In this document: positions 13,401 through 26,115 of the stretch, one piece after another
Layout: each line of letters begins with the position of its first letter
Numbering within the stretch: position 1 is the stretch's first letter
Assembly: GCA_905182985.1 (NCBI GenBank)
Contig: CAJJDN010000167.1
Span: 1-59,063, forward strand
Direction: 5' to 3'
Length of the DNA stretch: 59,063 nt
DNA from: Paramecium sonneborni
Lineage: Eukaryota > Ciliophora > Oligohymenophorea > Peniculida > Parameciidae
Translations under genes and position numbers: made by a program
Notes under the pieces: generated by a model
Told to the model about the DNA's origin: nothing
What the model saw: the letters and a program-made list of their open reading frames with translations, nothing else
Database searches by the model: none

Positions 13401-16237
13401 ATCTTAAATTAAAATATATAATACTCATTGTGAATTTGGAGGATTGTTGGCTTTTTATTTTAAAGATTCTTATGTAGATACTGATATTGATTCTTTATTG
13501 ATTTATTAAAATTTTTGTGGAAAATTGGGTTGTTTAATTTTCTAAAATTCTAATAATAATCGAATCCTTTAGAGACAAGAAGATCACCTTTTGAAATAGA
13601 TATATAATTTGAAATTAGTAAATTATATGTGTATGTATAATATTGGAAATGATGGTACTTGTTTATATGTTGCAAATTTGAGTACTATAATAAAATCATC
13701 AGTATTAAAACACAATATAGCTTAAACTTCAGGTGGTTCAATTACAATCTTAGGAAATAAAAAATTCTTATTATAAGAATCATTTATAATGAATAATACT
13801 GCAAATTTTGGAGGAGGCCTGTCTATTAATAGTTTTAAGACTAATCAATTTTATAAATAGAAGAGTATTATTGAAGATAACATTGCTAAACTTTTTGGAA
13901 ATAATTATGCTTAGATTCCAAGTTAATTAACAATTTCTTTTGATAGAACTACAGGATTAGAAAAAGTTAAAATTGTTAATAAAGAGAATTTGCTTATTGA
14001 GTAGATTGTAATTAAACCCTATGTACTTTTTAAAGATACATATTCTGATACTCTTTATGTACCAAATGGATAACCATTATCTAAATATGAGTATTTTGAT
14101 TGGACTTAACTTAAATATTTTAAATATAATATGCATTTTAGAATCAAAGCATTTGATAGATATAATGTTTAGTAATAAAATTTAGAAAATTCAACTTGTG
14201 AAATAATGGGTAGAATACTTGAAAGTAATAATGAGAATTAATTTACATCAAATTTTACAAATATTCCTAAAGTTGTTTTTGATAATTATGATTATAATTT
14301 AGATGATATAATTGTCTATTTAGATGACTAATTAAATTTGACATTGTAACTATAATTTTAATGCACTTCTGTTAAAATTCCAATTTATAATGATAATTTA
14401 GAAATAATAGATTTCCATAATAATTATTTCCTTCGTATTAATTTAAAGACTTTGCCTTGTCAATTTGGAGAAACGAAAAATCAAACTTCAGGTATTTGTG
14501 TCCTTTGTAATGCCACTTAGGGATGGTATTCTTTAACAATTAACTCTGATAAATGTTCAATTAAGGATGAACTAAAAGTAAAAGAAGTTACTTCTGCAAA
14601 ATTGAATTTAAAATATGGATTTTGGAGACCTTATTTTAATAATGATATAATTAATGAATGTATCAACTTAATCGATAATTGTAATGGAGGATGGGAAGTA
14701 GGGGATACTTCATGTTTTTAAGGTCATGTTGGAGCTTTGTGTGAAGAATGTGATCTCTATAATTTAAGAGGAGAAGGACATTACTCAACCAGTAATAAAT
14801 ATTAATGTAGTCCATGTACTGATTAAGAATTGAATTCTATTCTTATTTCTCTTATTAGTTTTTGGTAAGAATACAATATATTTTAGGACAATAATATCTG
14901 CATTGATATCAGTTAGAGGCACGGTTACTTTAATTGAAGAGATGGCTATTAAAATATATATTTCACAATTTAGATTGTTATTAACTAACTAAGATTCTCA
15001 ATCAGGAATTTTAATTAAAATGTTAACAAATCATTTATAAATAGTTTCAACAATAACAACTTTTAAATTTAAATTACCTTAATAATTAAATAATGCTGTA
15101 AATTCATCAGCAAATCCTATCTAAAAAATGACTTTTTCACTTGATTGCTTTTTAATTTTTATATTTTCTTTAGATATTCATTATTCAAGAATGATTTGGT
15201 AATTAGTTTTACCATTAATTTATATCACTTTATTTTTAGGATGCTATTTGATTGGAGTATTTATAAAATTTTTAAAGTATAAAGTAAGTGTAATTACTAC
15301 AACATTTATATATTTGTACATTTATGTTTAACCTAATTTAATTGGAGGATTTATTTAATTAATTTCCTTTCGTTAAATCTCTGGATTTAATTGGATTTAA
15401 GCTAATGTTGCATATAGGTATGATACAAATCCCCATTATTTTTGGTTAACAACTTTCTGTCTTCCATTATTGTTATTAATTGCTATTTTAATTCCAATCA
15501 TTTTATATTTAGGTATGTACTTTAACAAAAATAAATTGAACACAAAAAATATGAGATAACGTCTTGGTTATTTGTATAACGAATATAAAATTACAGCATA
15601 TTTTTGGGAAATTGTTAAAATTTTCGAAAAAGAATTAATTATCATTTTTTTAAGCTATTATGATGATAATATTATTAAAAAAGGTATCCTTGTATTTTTA
15701 ACAGTTTATCTTTATTGGGAACTCAATATTAAATATTAACCATTTAGTTCAAAAAAATTGAATAAATTAGATGCCTATTCTGCATAAATTTGTTAATTAT
15801 CTATAATTTTTGGACTTGGAATATATATAGAATAAATAAGTGATGTAATCGAAATTCAAATACCTTTTTTAATTATTCTTGCTTATCTTAATATTCATTT
15901 TTTATTGAAACTATTATTAGAAATTATAAGTTAATATGTAAAAAACCTTGAAGTACAACTTGATTCTATAAGAGACTTTATAAGAACTAAAGCTCCATGG
16001 ACATTAAAATATAGATTCCTACATTTATAGCTTTTAAATAGATAATAGTAAAGAGCGAGAGTAATTAAAAAATTTTAAATATTAAAAAAACATTTATTGT
16101 TAAAAGCCAAACAAATTGTATAAATTAAATCTTAATACAATATCTTTAATGATGAAGATGTAAAGAAAATCATTAATAATTGCAGTTAATAGAAGTAATA
16201 GATTTTATTAATTTAGTCAAAATAATAACAATGCTGA
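7441..16237 (+). CDS. giant Cys-rich, multi-pass membrane protein (about 2,880 aa)
   Basis: The frame runs from ATG at 7441 to TGA at 16235-16237 with introns at 7936-7957, 8950-8978, 10600-10628, 10778-10803, 11485-11510 and 14865-14886. The spliced length (8,643 nt) divides by three. Order: signal peptide (MSLVIRITIVSLFHLFLIKG); a globular ectodomain (to ~residue 400); furin/growth-factor-receptor-like Cys repeats (CHHSCQECKGPSSNDCISC, NCMDCQ, CPLQQYCSNC; ~400-1030); a long Asn/Ile-rich repetitive region compatible with a parallel beta-helix (~1030-2450); a short Cys-rich segment (CEECDLYN); and ~400 residues with several membrane spans followed by a basic Gln-rich tail. This architecture is common in huge ciliate surface proteins; the role (adhesion or sensory receptor) is inference. 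Introns 4 (ends AAG) and 5 (GTG...CAG) are non-consensus and could instead mark frameshifts. Confidence 0.8.
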
Positions 16238-16545
16238 ATATTAGACAATAAATAGTAAAATTGAATCCCAAGGTAAATTAAGAATAGAATAAGGATGATT
16301 TTTTAAAATATTTTATGATCAAAATATTCGATATATGATTCTATTTTTCCTAACCATCTTAAATTTTATTCCTAAAGGTAATTATTTTAAACTAAAATAA
16401 ATTTTAATTATCATATTCTTCCAAAAAATCCATTTAAATATATTCAAATATAAACCTGTTAAAGTTAATGCTGAAGTATTTAGGGAATAAAATTTTAAAA
16501 TTTGCATGATCACATAAATCACTACAAACACAAGGACATCTGAAC
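15774..16545 (+). repeat. left copy of 772-bp assembly duplication
   Basis: Bases 15774-16545 recur without visible difference at 16907-17678, on the other side of the N gap (offset 1,133). The copy carries the last ~150 codons and 3' flank of the giant gene. This is the pattern of two contig ends that overlap but were not merged. Confidence 0.9.
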
Positions 16546-16906
16546 NNNNNNNNNNNNNNNNNNNNNNNNNNNNNNNNNNNNNNNNNNNNNNNNNNNNNNN
16601 NNNNNNNNNNNNNNNNNNNNNNNNNNNNNNNNNNNNNNNNNNNNNNNNNNNNNNNNNNNNNNNNNNNNNNNNNNNNNNNNNNNNNNNNNNNNNNNNNNNN
16701 NNNNNNNNNNNNNNNNNNNNNNNNNNNNNNNNNNNNNNNNNNNNNNNNNNNNNNNNNNNNNNNNNNNNNNNNNNNNNNNNNNNNNNNNNNNNNNNNNNNN
16801 NNNNNNNNNNNNNNNNNNNNNNNNNNNNNNNNNNNNNNNNNNNNNNNNNNNNNNNNNNNNNNNNNNNNNNNNNNNNNNNNNNNNNNNNNNNNNNNNNNNN
16901 NNNNNN
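16546..16906. other. assembly gap, 361 N
   Basis: A run of 361 undetermined bases flanked on both sides by the same 772-bp sequence. The gap is probably not real sequence. Confidence 0.95.
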
Positions 16907-17678
16907 CCTATTCTGCATAAATTTGTTAATTATCTATAATTTTTGGACTTGGAATATATATAGAATAAATAAGTGATGTAATCGAAATTCAAATACCTTT
17001 TTTAATTATTCTTGCTTATCTTAATATTCATTTTTTATTGAAACTATTATTAGAAATTATAAGTTAATATGTAAAAAACCTTGAAGTACAACTTGATTCT
17101 ATAAGAGACTTTATAAGAACTAAAGCTCCATGGACATTAAAATATAGATTCCTACATTTATAGCTTTTAAATAGATAATAGTAAAGAGCGAGAGTAATTA
17201 AAAAATTTTAAATATTAAAAAAACATTTATTGTTAAAAGCCAAACAAATTGTATAAATTAAATCTTAATACAATATCTTTAATGATGAAGATGTAAAGAA
17301 AATCATTAATAATTGCAGTTAATAGAAGTAATAGATTTTATTAATTTAGTCAAAATAATAACAATGCTGAATATTAGACAATAAATAGTAAAATTGAATC
17401 CCAAGGTAAATTAAGAATAGAATAAGGATGATTTTTTAAAATATTTTATGATCAAAATATTCGATATATGATTCTATTTTTCCTAACCATCTTAAATTTT
17501 ATTCCTAAAGGTAATTATTTTAAACTAAAATAAATTTTAATTATCATATTCTTCCAAAAAATCCATTTAAATATATTCAAATATAAACCTGTTAAAGTTA
17601 ATGCTGAAGTATTTAGGGAATAAAATTTTAAAATTTGCATGATCACATAAATCACTACAAACACAAGGACATCTGAAC
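16907..17678 (+). repeat. right copy of 772-bp assembly duplication (3' fragment of giant gene)
   Basis: Identical to 15774-16545. Its coding part ends at TGA 17368-17370 and has no start of its own. It should not be counted as a separate gene. Confidence 0.9.
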
Positions 17679-18825
17679 AAAAAATAATATTAGCAAATAA
17701 TAGCCACTGTGATTTATTACAATTTATTTTTAAAATTAAAAATATGAAAACCGAATGGATTTATAATTTAAACTAAATTTTAGTTTATCAATTTTCAGCA
17801 TATTAATCATGTAGACTTGGTCTTGATTTATATATAAATAAACATTCAAATATATTCAAACAGCAACAAATGTATGAACACCTTCGATCGTATTTAAAAA
17901 TTATAGTTTCTTTAGAACAATTAATCTGAATTTAAACCCTAATGTAAACCTTGCATAAGCTTTTTAAAAATTTCTTTAAATATGATTAATTCTTTTTATT
18001 CCATTTACTCACGTTGAATATTTTCCTGCAAACATCTTAAAAATATTTTGAGTCTAAACAACTTAATTCGTTTTAATTTTATCTTACTATCATTTTTATT
18101 AAGAATGAATCCTTAAAGATGAAAAAAAATATAATAATATATTATAATTTATATAAAATTTCTAACATCTATTAATTTAAATAATCTATTTTTCTTTCTA
18201 TCTCAAGAAAGTCTTGCTTGAATAAAATTTTTAAAATTGAATTGATTTTATTCAATATAAATTTTATTATAATTAGTCTCTTTATTCGAAAAATCAAGAA
18301 AATTATAAAAATGATTTTCATCAATCATCTATTCATCAATTGAGCCTTTTATAATCTGATCATAATTATCGGTTCGATAACTAATCTTAAATTATTAATA
18401 TTAAAGAATATAATAATATGTATTTACATAAAAAAAAGTATTCCCTAGATTTGATTAATGAACCAAAAATAATGTATTTCATCAAAATTTTTATTGCTAA
18501 GTCTACTTGAAAGAAAAATATAATTCTTGTAATTTTTTTGGGATTTACTTTTAATACCTGTTCGTAAAAATTATTATTTTATTCAATCCATTAATACTTA
18601 ATACTTTCTAGATAAAGTTTGAAATAAATGATATTGCTTATTATTATTTTTTATCTTTAAAGAATCTAAATTTGAATTTATAAATTCTAAAGTTTATAAA
18701 ATAAATGATGAGATAAGTATTTCTATTAGTTTTAAAAAATAAATATTTGATGAATTTTTGTAAAAATTTTCTTTAAGATTAATTTATCATATGATGATGT
18801 CAATAATAATAATTTATATTCATGT
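17679..18825. other. non-coding, AT-rich
   Basis: No coherent frame is seen. It precedes the decayed gene at 18.8 kb, whose 5' end I cannot find here. Confidence 0.4.
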
Positions 18826-18827
18826 TT

Positions 18828-21800
18828 TATAGCTATACTGCAAACATTGAGGATTCTCTAGTTGGTATTTATGTAGATATAATATAAGGCTGGCGAATTC
18901 ATAATGCATAATCTCCTTACAGAAATAATTGTGGTAGTTAAGCTATTGTAGGAGGAATCAATTCATTCAATGAGCATACCATAATTAATAGAAGATTTGA
19001 AAATTTGGATCCACATTATTAAATAAGAATAGATTTCTGGATATGGATGTTATCAAAACACCATCAATCACAGATTTAGAAGTTTAATTAGATTTAGATG
19101 ATTATACTAAGGCAATATCATCAAAAATAATTGAATAAGTAAATCATTGTGGAGTCTTAAATAATAATGAATAAATCAAATAAATATCATTTGTAATAGA
19201 ACACAATAAAAATATATTAAATTTATCAGCCAAGTTCAAGTATAATAAGGAATAGAAAGTAAATATTTGAAATTAAGTTAGTTTTCTTGGGGAATTTAAA
19301 AAATGGATTTAAATTTTGTAAAATGTTATTTAGAATGTTCTTTTTGTTCTGGCCCTATGAAATCTGATTGTTTAAATTGGCATAATTTAGTCTATTTGTT
19401 TCCTAATAGTATTTTCACAATCTTATTGTAATGACTGATGATATAGATGAATTCACCTAATATTTTGAATGCTATAATTGTGAATAAACCTTTATGATAG
19501 ATTTTGTTTAAACAAATGAAAATAATATTATTAAATTACTGTAATTAAAATTAAGTATATATTAGTGATAAATTCTATATCAATTAAGAACTTATTTTAG
19601 AAGTGTATGCATATAAATTTGAATGAAAATAATTAATTTAATTGCCTATACAGTAATGGAACTATGTAAATTGATCTAGTATAGATTTATGGTATAGTAG
19701 AATTTAATTTTAAAATTTATTCTAGTGATAGAAAAATGGAATAATAAGTTTAGATATAATATTTATTAAAATATTAAGGTAATGAGATTCTTTTTCCATT
19801 TTTACCTGGTTGTTTAGATTAATTTAATAATTATTGTTTAAATTGTTTGGAAGGATGGGATCTTAATACAATAGAAAATGTATGTTTTCCTATTTGTGGT
19901 AATGAAGTAATTGAAGGAAATGAATAATGCGATGACGGTAATTTGAACAATTATGATGGATGTTTTTAATGCAAATTTGAATGTGTTTAAGATTGCTAGA
20001 TATGTGAAAATGGAATTTGTTAGGAATGTAATGTAGGATTTGAATATGATAAATAGAATGAAAAATGTGTAACAATTTGTGGAGATGGATTATTAATTCC
20101 ATTTGGTTAAGAGATTTGTGATGATGGAAATAAAGAAAAAGGAGATGGTTGTTATAATTGTATATTTGAGTGTCAATAATTTTGTGAGAAATGTATTTAT
20201 TTTGATTGTGTTAAATGTTTGGAAGGCTTTAATCTATTAAATGATATTTGCAATCCAATATATGGAGATAAAATAGTATTGAAAGAAGAGTGTGATGATG
20301 ATAATAATAATATAGTAATGATGAATGTCATGAATGTAAAAAAGTTTGTGCTAATGATTGTGATGTATGTGAAAAGGGTATATGTTAAGTTAATTGCAAA
20401 GAGAAATTAGGATTAGGATTTTATATTATTGATGGAATATGTAAATCTAAATGTGGAGATTCTATAGTTACAGCTGAAGAGGATTGTGATGACGGAAATA
20501 ACATTGATTATAATGGATGCTTTAAATGTCAATATGCTTGTGAATAAAATTGTTTGACCTGTATTAAAGGTTAATGTCAAAGATATAAATCTGTATGTGG
20601 CAATGCTATATTAGAAAAAGAAGATGAAAAATGTGATGATGGAAATACAGATTAATTTGATGGTTGCTTCTTTTGTGATATTGAACCTAATTGGATATGT
20701 CAAGAAGATAAATAAAACAAAAGCTATTGCTAAATTTATAATCCTCTTCAATTTATCCCTAGTTTCTTAAACATTACAAATAATAAATAGTTTGTTCTAT
20801 TTTAATTTTCTCGTGAAATTAAAATTTAAAATGGATAAAATTTAACCTAATCTATGAATTTATCGATTATGGATAACTAAATTTAATATAAATATGAAAT
20901 ACTTGAAAAAAAAGAACCAATCGAAAATTAATTAACAAATGTTTCCTATTTGATACAAATAGAAATTTAATAAAACATTGATTTTTAACCCACCTTAATT
21001 ATCAACTTTACTAACAACATTGTTGTTCTTAGTGATGATGATTAAACCTAAGCATTATAAGAATATAAATTAATATTATAAATTCCCTAATATCTAAATC
21101 AAAAAGATTTACAAACAAGCTAAAATGTAACAAACATGAGTTAAAACATTATATATTTTCCATTTATAATTGGGGGGATTGCTTTGATTTTAGGGAACCT
21201 AAATATATTAACTGAAATTTTGGATTCTCTCTAGAGCATTACATATTTGAGGTATTATAAACTTTTTTATTTTATTTTATTTTTTTTTGTTTTATTTCAC
21301 TAAATATTAATGTTACTTTTCCACAGAATCCATTTATATACTTTTCAATTAACGATCTAATATCATTATCTCTAATTTCTGATTTCATCAACTTTGAAGA
21401 AATCCTTAGCTACTTAATTCCTTCTAATTACATTTATCCCTAATTTGGAAAATTCTTATACTATTAATAAAATTCAGATTTGCTCTCCAATTTAACTCCA
21501 TAGATTATTTAATTTTTAACTCTTGTACTGTTTATTCAATCATAAAAGCTGGTTTAAACAATAGTTTACTCATCTAAATTCTAAAAACAGTATTTTATTT
21601 TTTTCACTTATTTGTCATCTAAATTCAATGATAAATGTATTTTTTGGTTGTTTAAAAAATTATATAGAGGATTGAAAAAACTAAGACGATTATCAAATTA
21701 TATTTCAAAATAAAATTTAATTAAATTAATGATTATAAATGGATGGGATACATTTTATAAATGTTTCCTCTATTTAAAATCTATTGAAGAATTTTCAATG

Positions 21801-22371
21801 AGAAGTTTAATTTCATATTTAATAGCTGGTTTTATAATTGCTTCTTATGGATTCTTAATATTTCATTAAACTTAACCTTAAAAAGTTCCTAATATCAAAA
21901 AAAATAATCAAATTATCGAAGAAAGATATGAAGTACGGAATTTATTTAGATAGATTATATTTTTATTTATATTAATTTTTCGATATCAAAGTGAAATTAT
22001 CTAAATCCTATTGTTAGGTTGCTAATATTTTAATATCATTAGTTTTAATATCAAGTTTAAAAAACATAAGAGAAAAATCAGATTTTATATAATTGATTAT
22101 ACAAGATGCAGCAATATTACAGATATCTTTATAAATTGAAGAAATTTGACTATATTTTGAGTTCCATAATTTATACGAAAGATTTTGCTTATATTTTTTC
22201 AATGTAGAGTAAAGTTTTGTTAGCATTTATTTAAGTGGCTATTCTAACATTTGTCATAATTTTTCAATTTTTAAGACTTATAGGAAATTCAATTAATGAT
22301 TTAAGAAAAAAGTGTAAAAAACCCGAAATCAAAAAAAATAATCAAGTAACTAGGTTTATATTTACTTGATG
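18828..22371 (+). pseudogene. decayed DUF4215-like Cys-rich membrane protein gene
   Basis: Recognisable in order: an N-terminal domain (NCGSQAIVGGINSFNEHTII then FENLDPHYQIRIDFW, a motif shared by giant Paramecium membrane proteins); CYLECSFCSGPMKSDCLNW; at least five disulphide repeats of the form CGDG/CGN...E.CDDGN...DGC..C (19.9-20.7 kb; DUF4215/myxococcal-type); a beta-rich region; then several membrane spans (21.1-22.3 kb). Some breaks are microintrons (near 19260, 19403, 19544). Others are not: near 19035 (FWIW/DMDV), 19620-19640, 20305 (within CDDDNNN), a ~75-bp T-rich insertion after 21250, and 22105 (one base lost in TRMQQYYRYLY). No start codon is found. I read it as a pseudogene; assembly error at each site is the alternative. 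The 3' limit is the TGA at 22369-22371. Confidence 0.7.
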
Positions 22372-22763
22372 ATATTTATAAATATTATCAATACATTATA
22401 ATTTATTTCTTAACTCTAAAAAATATAAGAAAAATGATGGCCAAATTGATATTCAAACAACTTCTTAAAAATTTGATACTTTGCTTCAATTTAATTCTAA
22501 ATTAAACTTCTTATTTAAATTTAATTAAAAATAATTATTTTAAAAGCAAACTATACGTTACGATATACAGAGTATCTTATATTTAAACATTCATATATAG
22601 AATAACGTTTAATAGTAAATAACATTTTTATTTTAATTTAGTTTTATATTTTTTATAAAATTTTATGTAAGAATATAACAATGACAATTTATATCATTCA
22701 CAAAGTTAAATTTGCTTAATGACAGAAAAAAAATAAAAATGGAATATTCATCACAAATATGTT
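22372..22763. other. non-coding region
   Basis: Just downstream of the decayed gene; a few codons similar to a Thr/Ser tail may persist near 22440-22500, but no gene is supported. It contains the upstream region of the MORN-like gene. Confidence 0.35.
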
Positions 22764-24829
22764 ATGGAGATTTTCAAAAATTAAACAGAAGACTATGTTT
22801 ATGATTTTAGGTAGGTATGTTATTTGATTTTATCTAATGACGTTGGAATTTTTAAGTATGCCTACAATGGGCAATTTATAAGAATGTATGTAATGTGATT
22901 ATACTTCTTTATCTTAGAGATAAACAGATGGAATCTAATTAGGTAATTTTAAAAAATCTATAATAATTAAAAAATTTAACTTGGAAAAGGATAGTAGGGA
23001 GCAAAAACAAAAAACTTGAATTTTTGGTTGCCTATTGGAAAGGAAAAAAGTTAAACATAGGAGGATATTATACTGAAGATGGCTTAAAGAATGGAATTTG
23101 GAGAGAAATATCAGAAAATTATTGGGAGTAATAATTATATTAAGTTAAGTTAATAAAAAATGATAAATATCGGGAACTATAATCAAGGAAAAAAATTTGG
23201 AAAGTGGAATACTAAATATAAGATCCAAAATGATATTCAAAACATTACTATGTATATTTTTGGAAAGAGTTTTTAGAGAAGGAGGGCATTATAATTAAAA
23301 TGGATTAAAAACAGGAAAATGGATAGATTTTAATAATAATTTCTTTAAGTATTTATGGTAACCATTTAGATTTTGTTAAGTTCACTATTAAGGAGAATAT
23401 AATAAGAATAAAAAACAAGGAATATGGAATATATTATTCCAATGCAATTAATCTAATATGTATAAAATAAAGTATGCAAGTTTTTTTTATAAATTTAGTG
23501 GAGGGGGAATGTATGATGAAAATGGCCAGAAAAAGGGAAAATGGATTGAAATATTTGATAACTTCCATAAGTAAATAAATTATGTTATTCAGTTATTGCT
23601 AAGTTATTGAGATTGGCTAATATATTGAAGGTAAGAAAATTGGCAAATGGATTATTTTAGAAAGATTTCGATCAGATTTAGACTTTTAAATCATGTAATA
23701 TGTTTTTTTTTATATAAAGAGGAGGCGGTATATATGATTTTGATGGAATAAAAAATGGATACTGGATAGATTTGAAAGAAAATTATTGGCAGTTCTATAT
23801 GTTCTTATACTTTTTAGAGATAATAAAGTTTTGTATATAGGATTTTATAAAGAAGGAAAGAAATATGGGAAATGGAATATCAAATTTTAATTAGAAGTAA
23901 ATTATAGTTATGTTTCAATGTAATTTTAATTTAAATGATTATAAGAGGTGGAGGCCATTATAATGAAAGAGGCTTAAAACAAGGGAAATGGATTGATTTA
24001 CATGAAAACTTTTATAAGTAATTAATTTTTTTCAAATTTTAAAGAGAATGTTAAGTCTTATTAGTAGGAGAGTATAAAGATGGTGTTAAAATTGGATGTT
24101 GGGAATTTTAATATGAAATATGGACTGATTTTCATATTATGTAAAGTTTCCTATAAATTATAAGTGGGTGTGGAATATATTTTGAAAACAATCTCAAGCA
24201 TGGAAAATGGATTGATTTACATGAAAATTTTTATAGGTATTTTTTTTTATGACTTTTAAAATAGTAATTGTTTGGTAGTTTAAGCAGGAGAATATTAATA
24301 AGGGAAAAGATAAGGTTGTTGGGAATCGTTTCATACGTATTCTCCTAAAATAGAATATAAGAAAATGTAAAGATTAAATTAATAATAATAATTTAAGTGG
24401 AGGAGGAGATTATGATTAAAATGGAATGAAAAATGGTTAATGGATAGATTTGCATGATAAATTTTGGCGGTAAAGATATTTTTAATAAAAGATAGACATT
24501 GCTAAGTATTATATACTGGATTATTTTTTGCTGGAACTAAATAAGGAAAGTGGATTACTAGTTTGAGATCTGACATATAAGGAACATTAAAGCAAGTGTA
24601 AATTAATAAATTTTAACATAGAGGAGGGGGAAATTATAATGAAAAAGGATAAAAGATAGGAGAATGGATTGAGATAACTGAACAGTTTTAAGAGTATAAT
24701 GTTTTGTTATATATATATAGATGTGAATAAGAAATTATAAAATGTAAATATGATTAAGGAATAAAATTAAGAAAAATTAGTAGATAAAATATTTGTGAGA
24801 ATTATTATAATAATATTTTTTTTGATTGA
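22764..24829 (+). CDS. MORN-like (YwqK-type) repeat protein with repeated microintrons
   Basis: Starts with MEIFKNQTEDYVYDFRQ; ATG 22764 is chosen because the frame joins, through a 32-nt intron, to the repeat region. The body holds about eight units, GGG-x-Y-x3-G-x-K-x-G-x-W-I-[DE]-L-x3-F, each followed by GEY..GKK.G.W (for example GQYIEGKKIGKWIIL). GG motifs fall at about 23060, 23281, 23500, 23721, 23950, 24166, 24400 and 24621, i.e. every ~220 bp. Most units carry two 21-33 nt introns at equivalent places: after the [FY]-x-K/Q of one unit and just before the next GGG. The last unit ends at TGA 24827-24829. MORN-like repeats usually bind membranes or scaffold proteins; the role here is unknown. 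I did not fix every splice site, and the region near 23130-23160 is uncertain. Confidence 0.65.
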
Positions 24830-24992
24830 ATTGAGGATAAAGTTTAGGTTAATTATAAAAAGTCTACTAAAAATATATTTTATAAAGCAAAAGTGTTTAA
24901 ATAAAAAAAAGAGTTAAAAATAATTTAAGTCAATATAAAGAAATGTTGTAATATATTTTATGTAAGGTTAAAATACTTAATGAGTGATTAAT

Positions 24993-26106
24993 TCAAATTT
25001 CTTCTTCATCTTCTACTTCTTAATTTAATTTAGTCATTTCATAATTTTAATTAGCAGTGAGCTAATTTTTAATTTTGGCTTTTTGAGTGAAAATGCAATA
25101 TAAGACAAGACAAATCAATGATGTTGGAAGGATAATTTATTTGATGTAATCAATTTCTTATGGTATATGTTGAAATTGGTCGTCACAATTAAAATCAGAA
25201 AAATAGAAGGTTTACGTGTTTTAATCAATAGTAATAAGTCTTTAAGCTAGAAATGGTAATCCTAATTCTATACGATTTAATTTAGATCTATTGAATCTTA
25301 AGATTTGGGTTTGATTTTAAATTGTTAAAACATATGAATCTGGTTATAAAATGAGTTTTTGATTTTCATCAAATAAAAATTCAATATCAGGTAATTCTAC
25401 AGATTCATTTTTTAGAATAAGATTATGGGATTGTTCAACAATCTGATATTGAGAGAAGAAAGTAATTATTTTTCGATAATGTTTTTCAGGTAATAAAATA
25501 TATGGATCTCTGCTATCAATATAAGTAACTTTGCCAGTTAGATTAAGAATAGTTTTATTTTCAACTTTAATAAGTTTAAGATCAACTTAATATTTAGACG
25601 AGGAATTTAGTTTGTAATTTATTTGATTCTAGTATGAATTCTTAAATTCTTTAGAAATGAATCCTTTAGTATAGCCAAAACAGAGATGAAAAATATTGGA
25701 AATAAAAGGATTTTATGGGAATTAGGGTGCTATATAATATAATATAAAAAATACTTCCTCTTTATTATCCTAATCCTAATATTTCTTCTTTATCTGTAGA
25801 AATATATAACATTTATTCTAATTGTTCATCCTCTAAGACATTACTTAAGATGATATCAGCATGCATTAGATTACCTTCTTCAATAACACAATTAGGGGTA
25901 CAAGAGGAACATTTGATATGGTCTCCAAATGGAGAATCATCACATTTGATTTGTTATCCTTTAAGTTTCATTTGTGTCATTTAAGAATTCAAATCAATTG
26001 TTAAGGAGCCTTGTTGATATGCTAATTGAAAAGCATACGTTTTTGGGTCTTAAGAGATTGGATAGATATGTAATGCCAATGCAGTTGTAATTAGGAATAT
26101 TATCAT
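24993..26106 (-). CDS. type I membrane protein of unknown function
   Basis: 362 aa after removing a 25-nt GTATTT...TATAG intron at 25730-25754. The start MIIFLITTALALHIYPISQ is a good signal peptide, so ATG 26106 is chosen. A small Cys cluster (IKCDDSPFGDHIKCSSCTPNC) follows near residues 50-70, then a long soluble region, then one membrane span (ILPTSLICLVLYCIF) and a short acidic cytosolic tail ending NQEVEDEEEI. This suggests an ectodomain held by one helix, but I do not recognise the family. The ATG lies only 9 bp after the stop of the alkB-like gene and in the same frame, so a shared transcript or a broken fusion should be considered. A fragment of a paralogue lies at 6.7 kb. Confidence 0.75.
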
Positions 26107-26115
26107 AAAAATAAT

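Noticed and set aside
16382..16918. 178-aa ORF running through the N gap
   Set aside because: Most of its residues are undetermined; it has no meaning.
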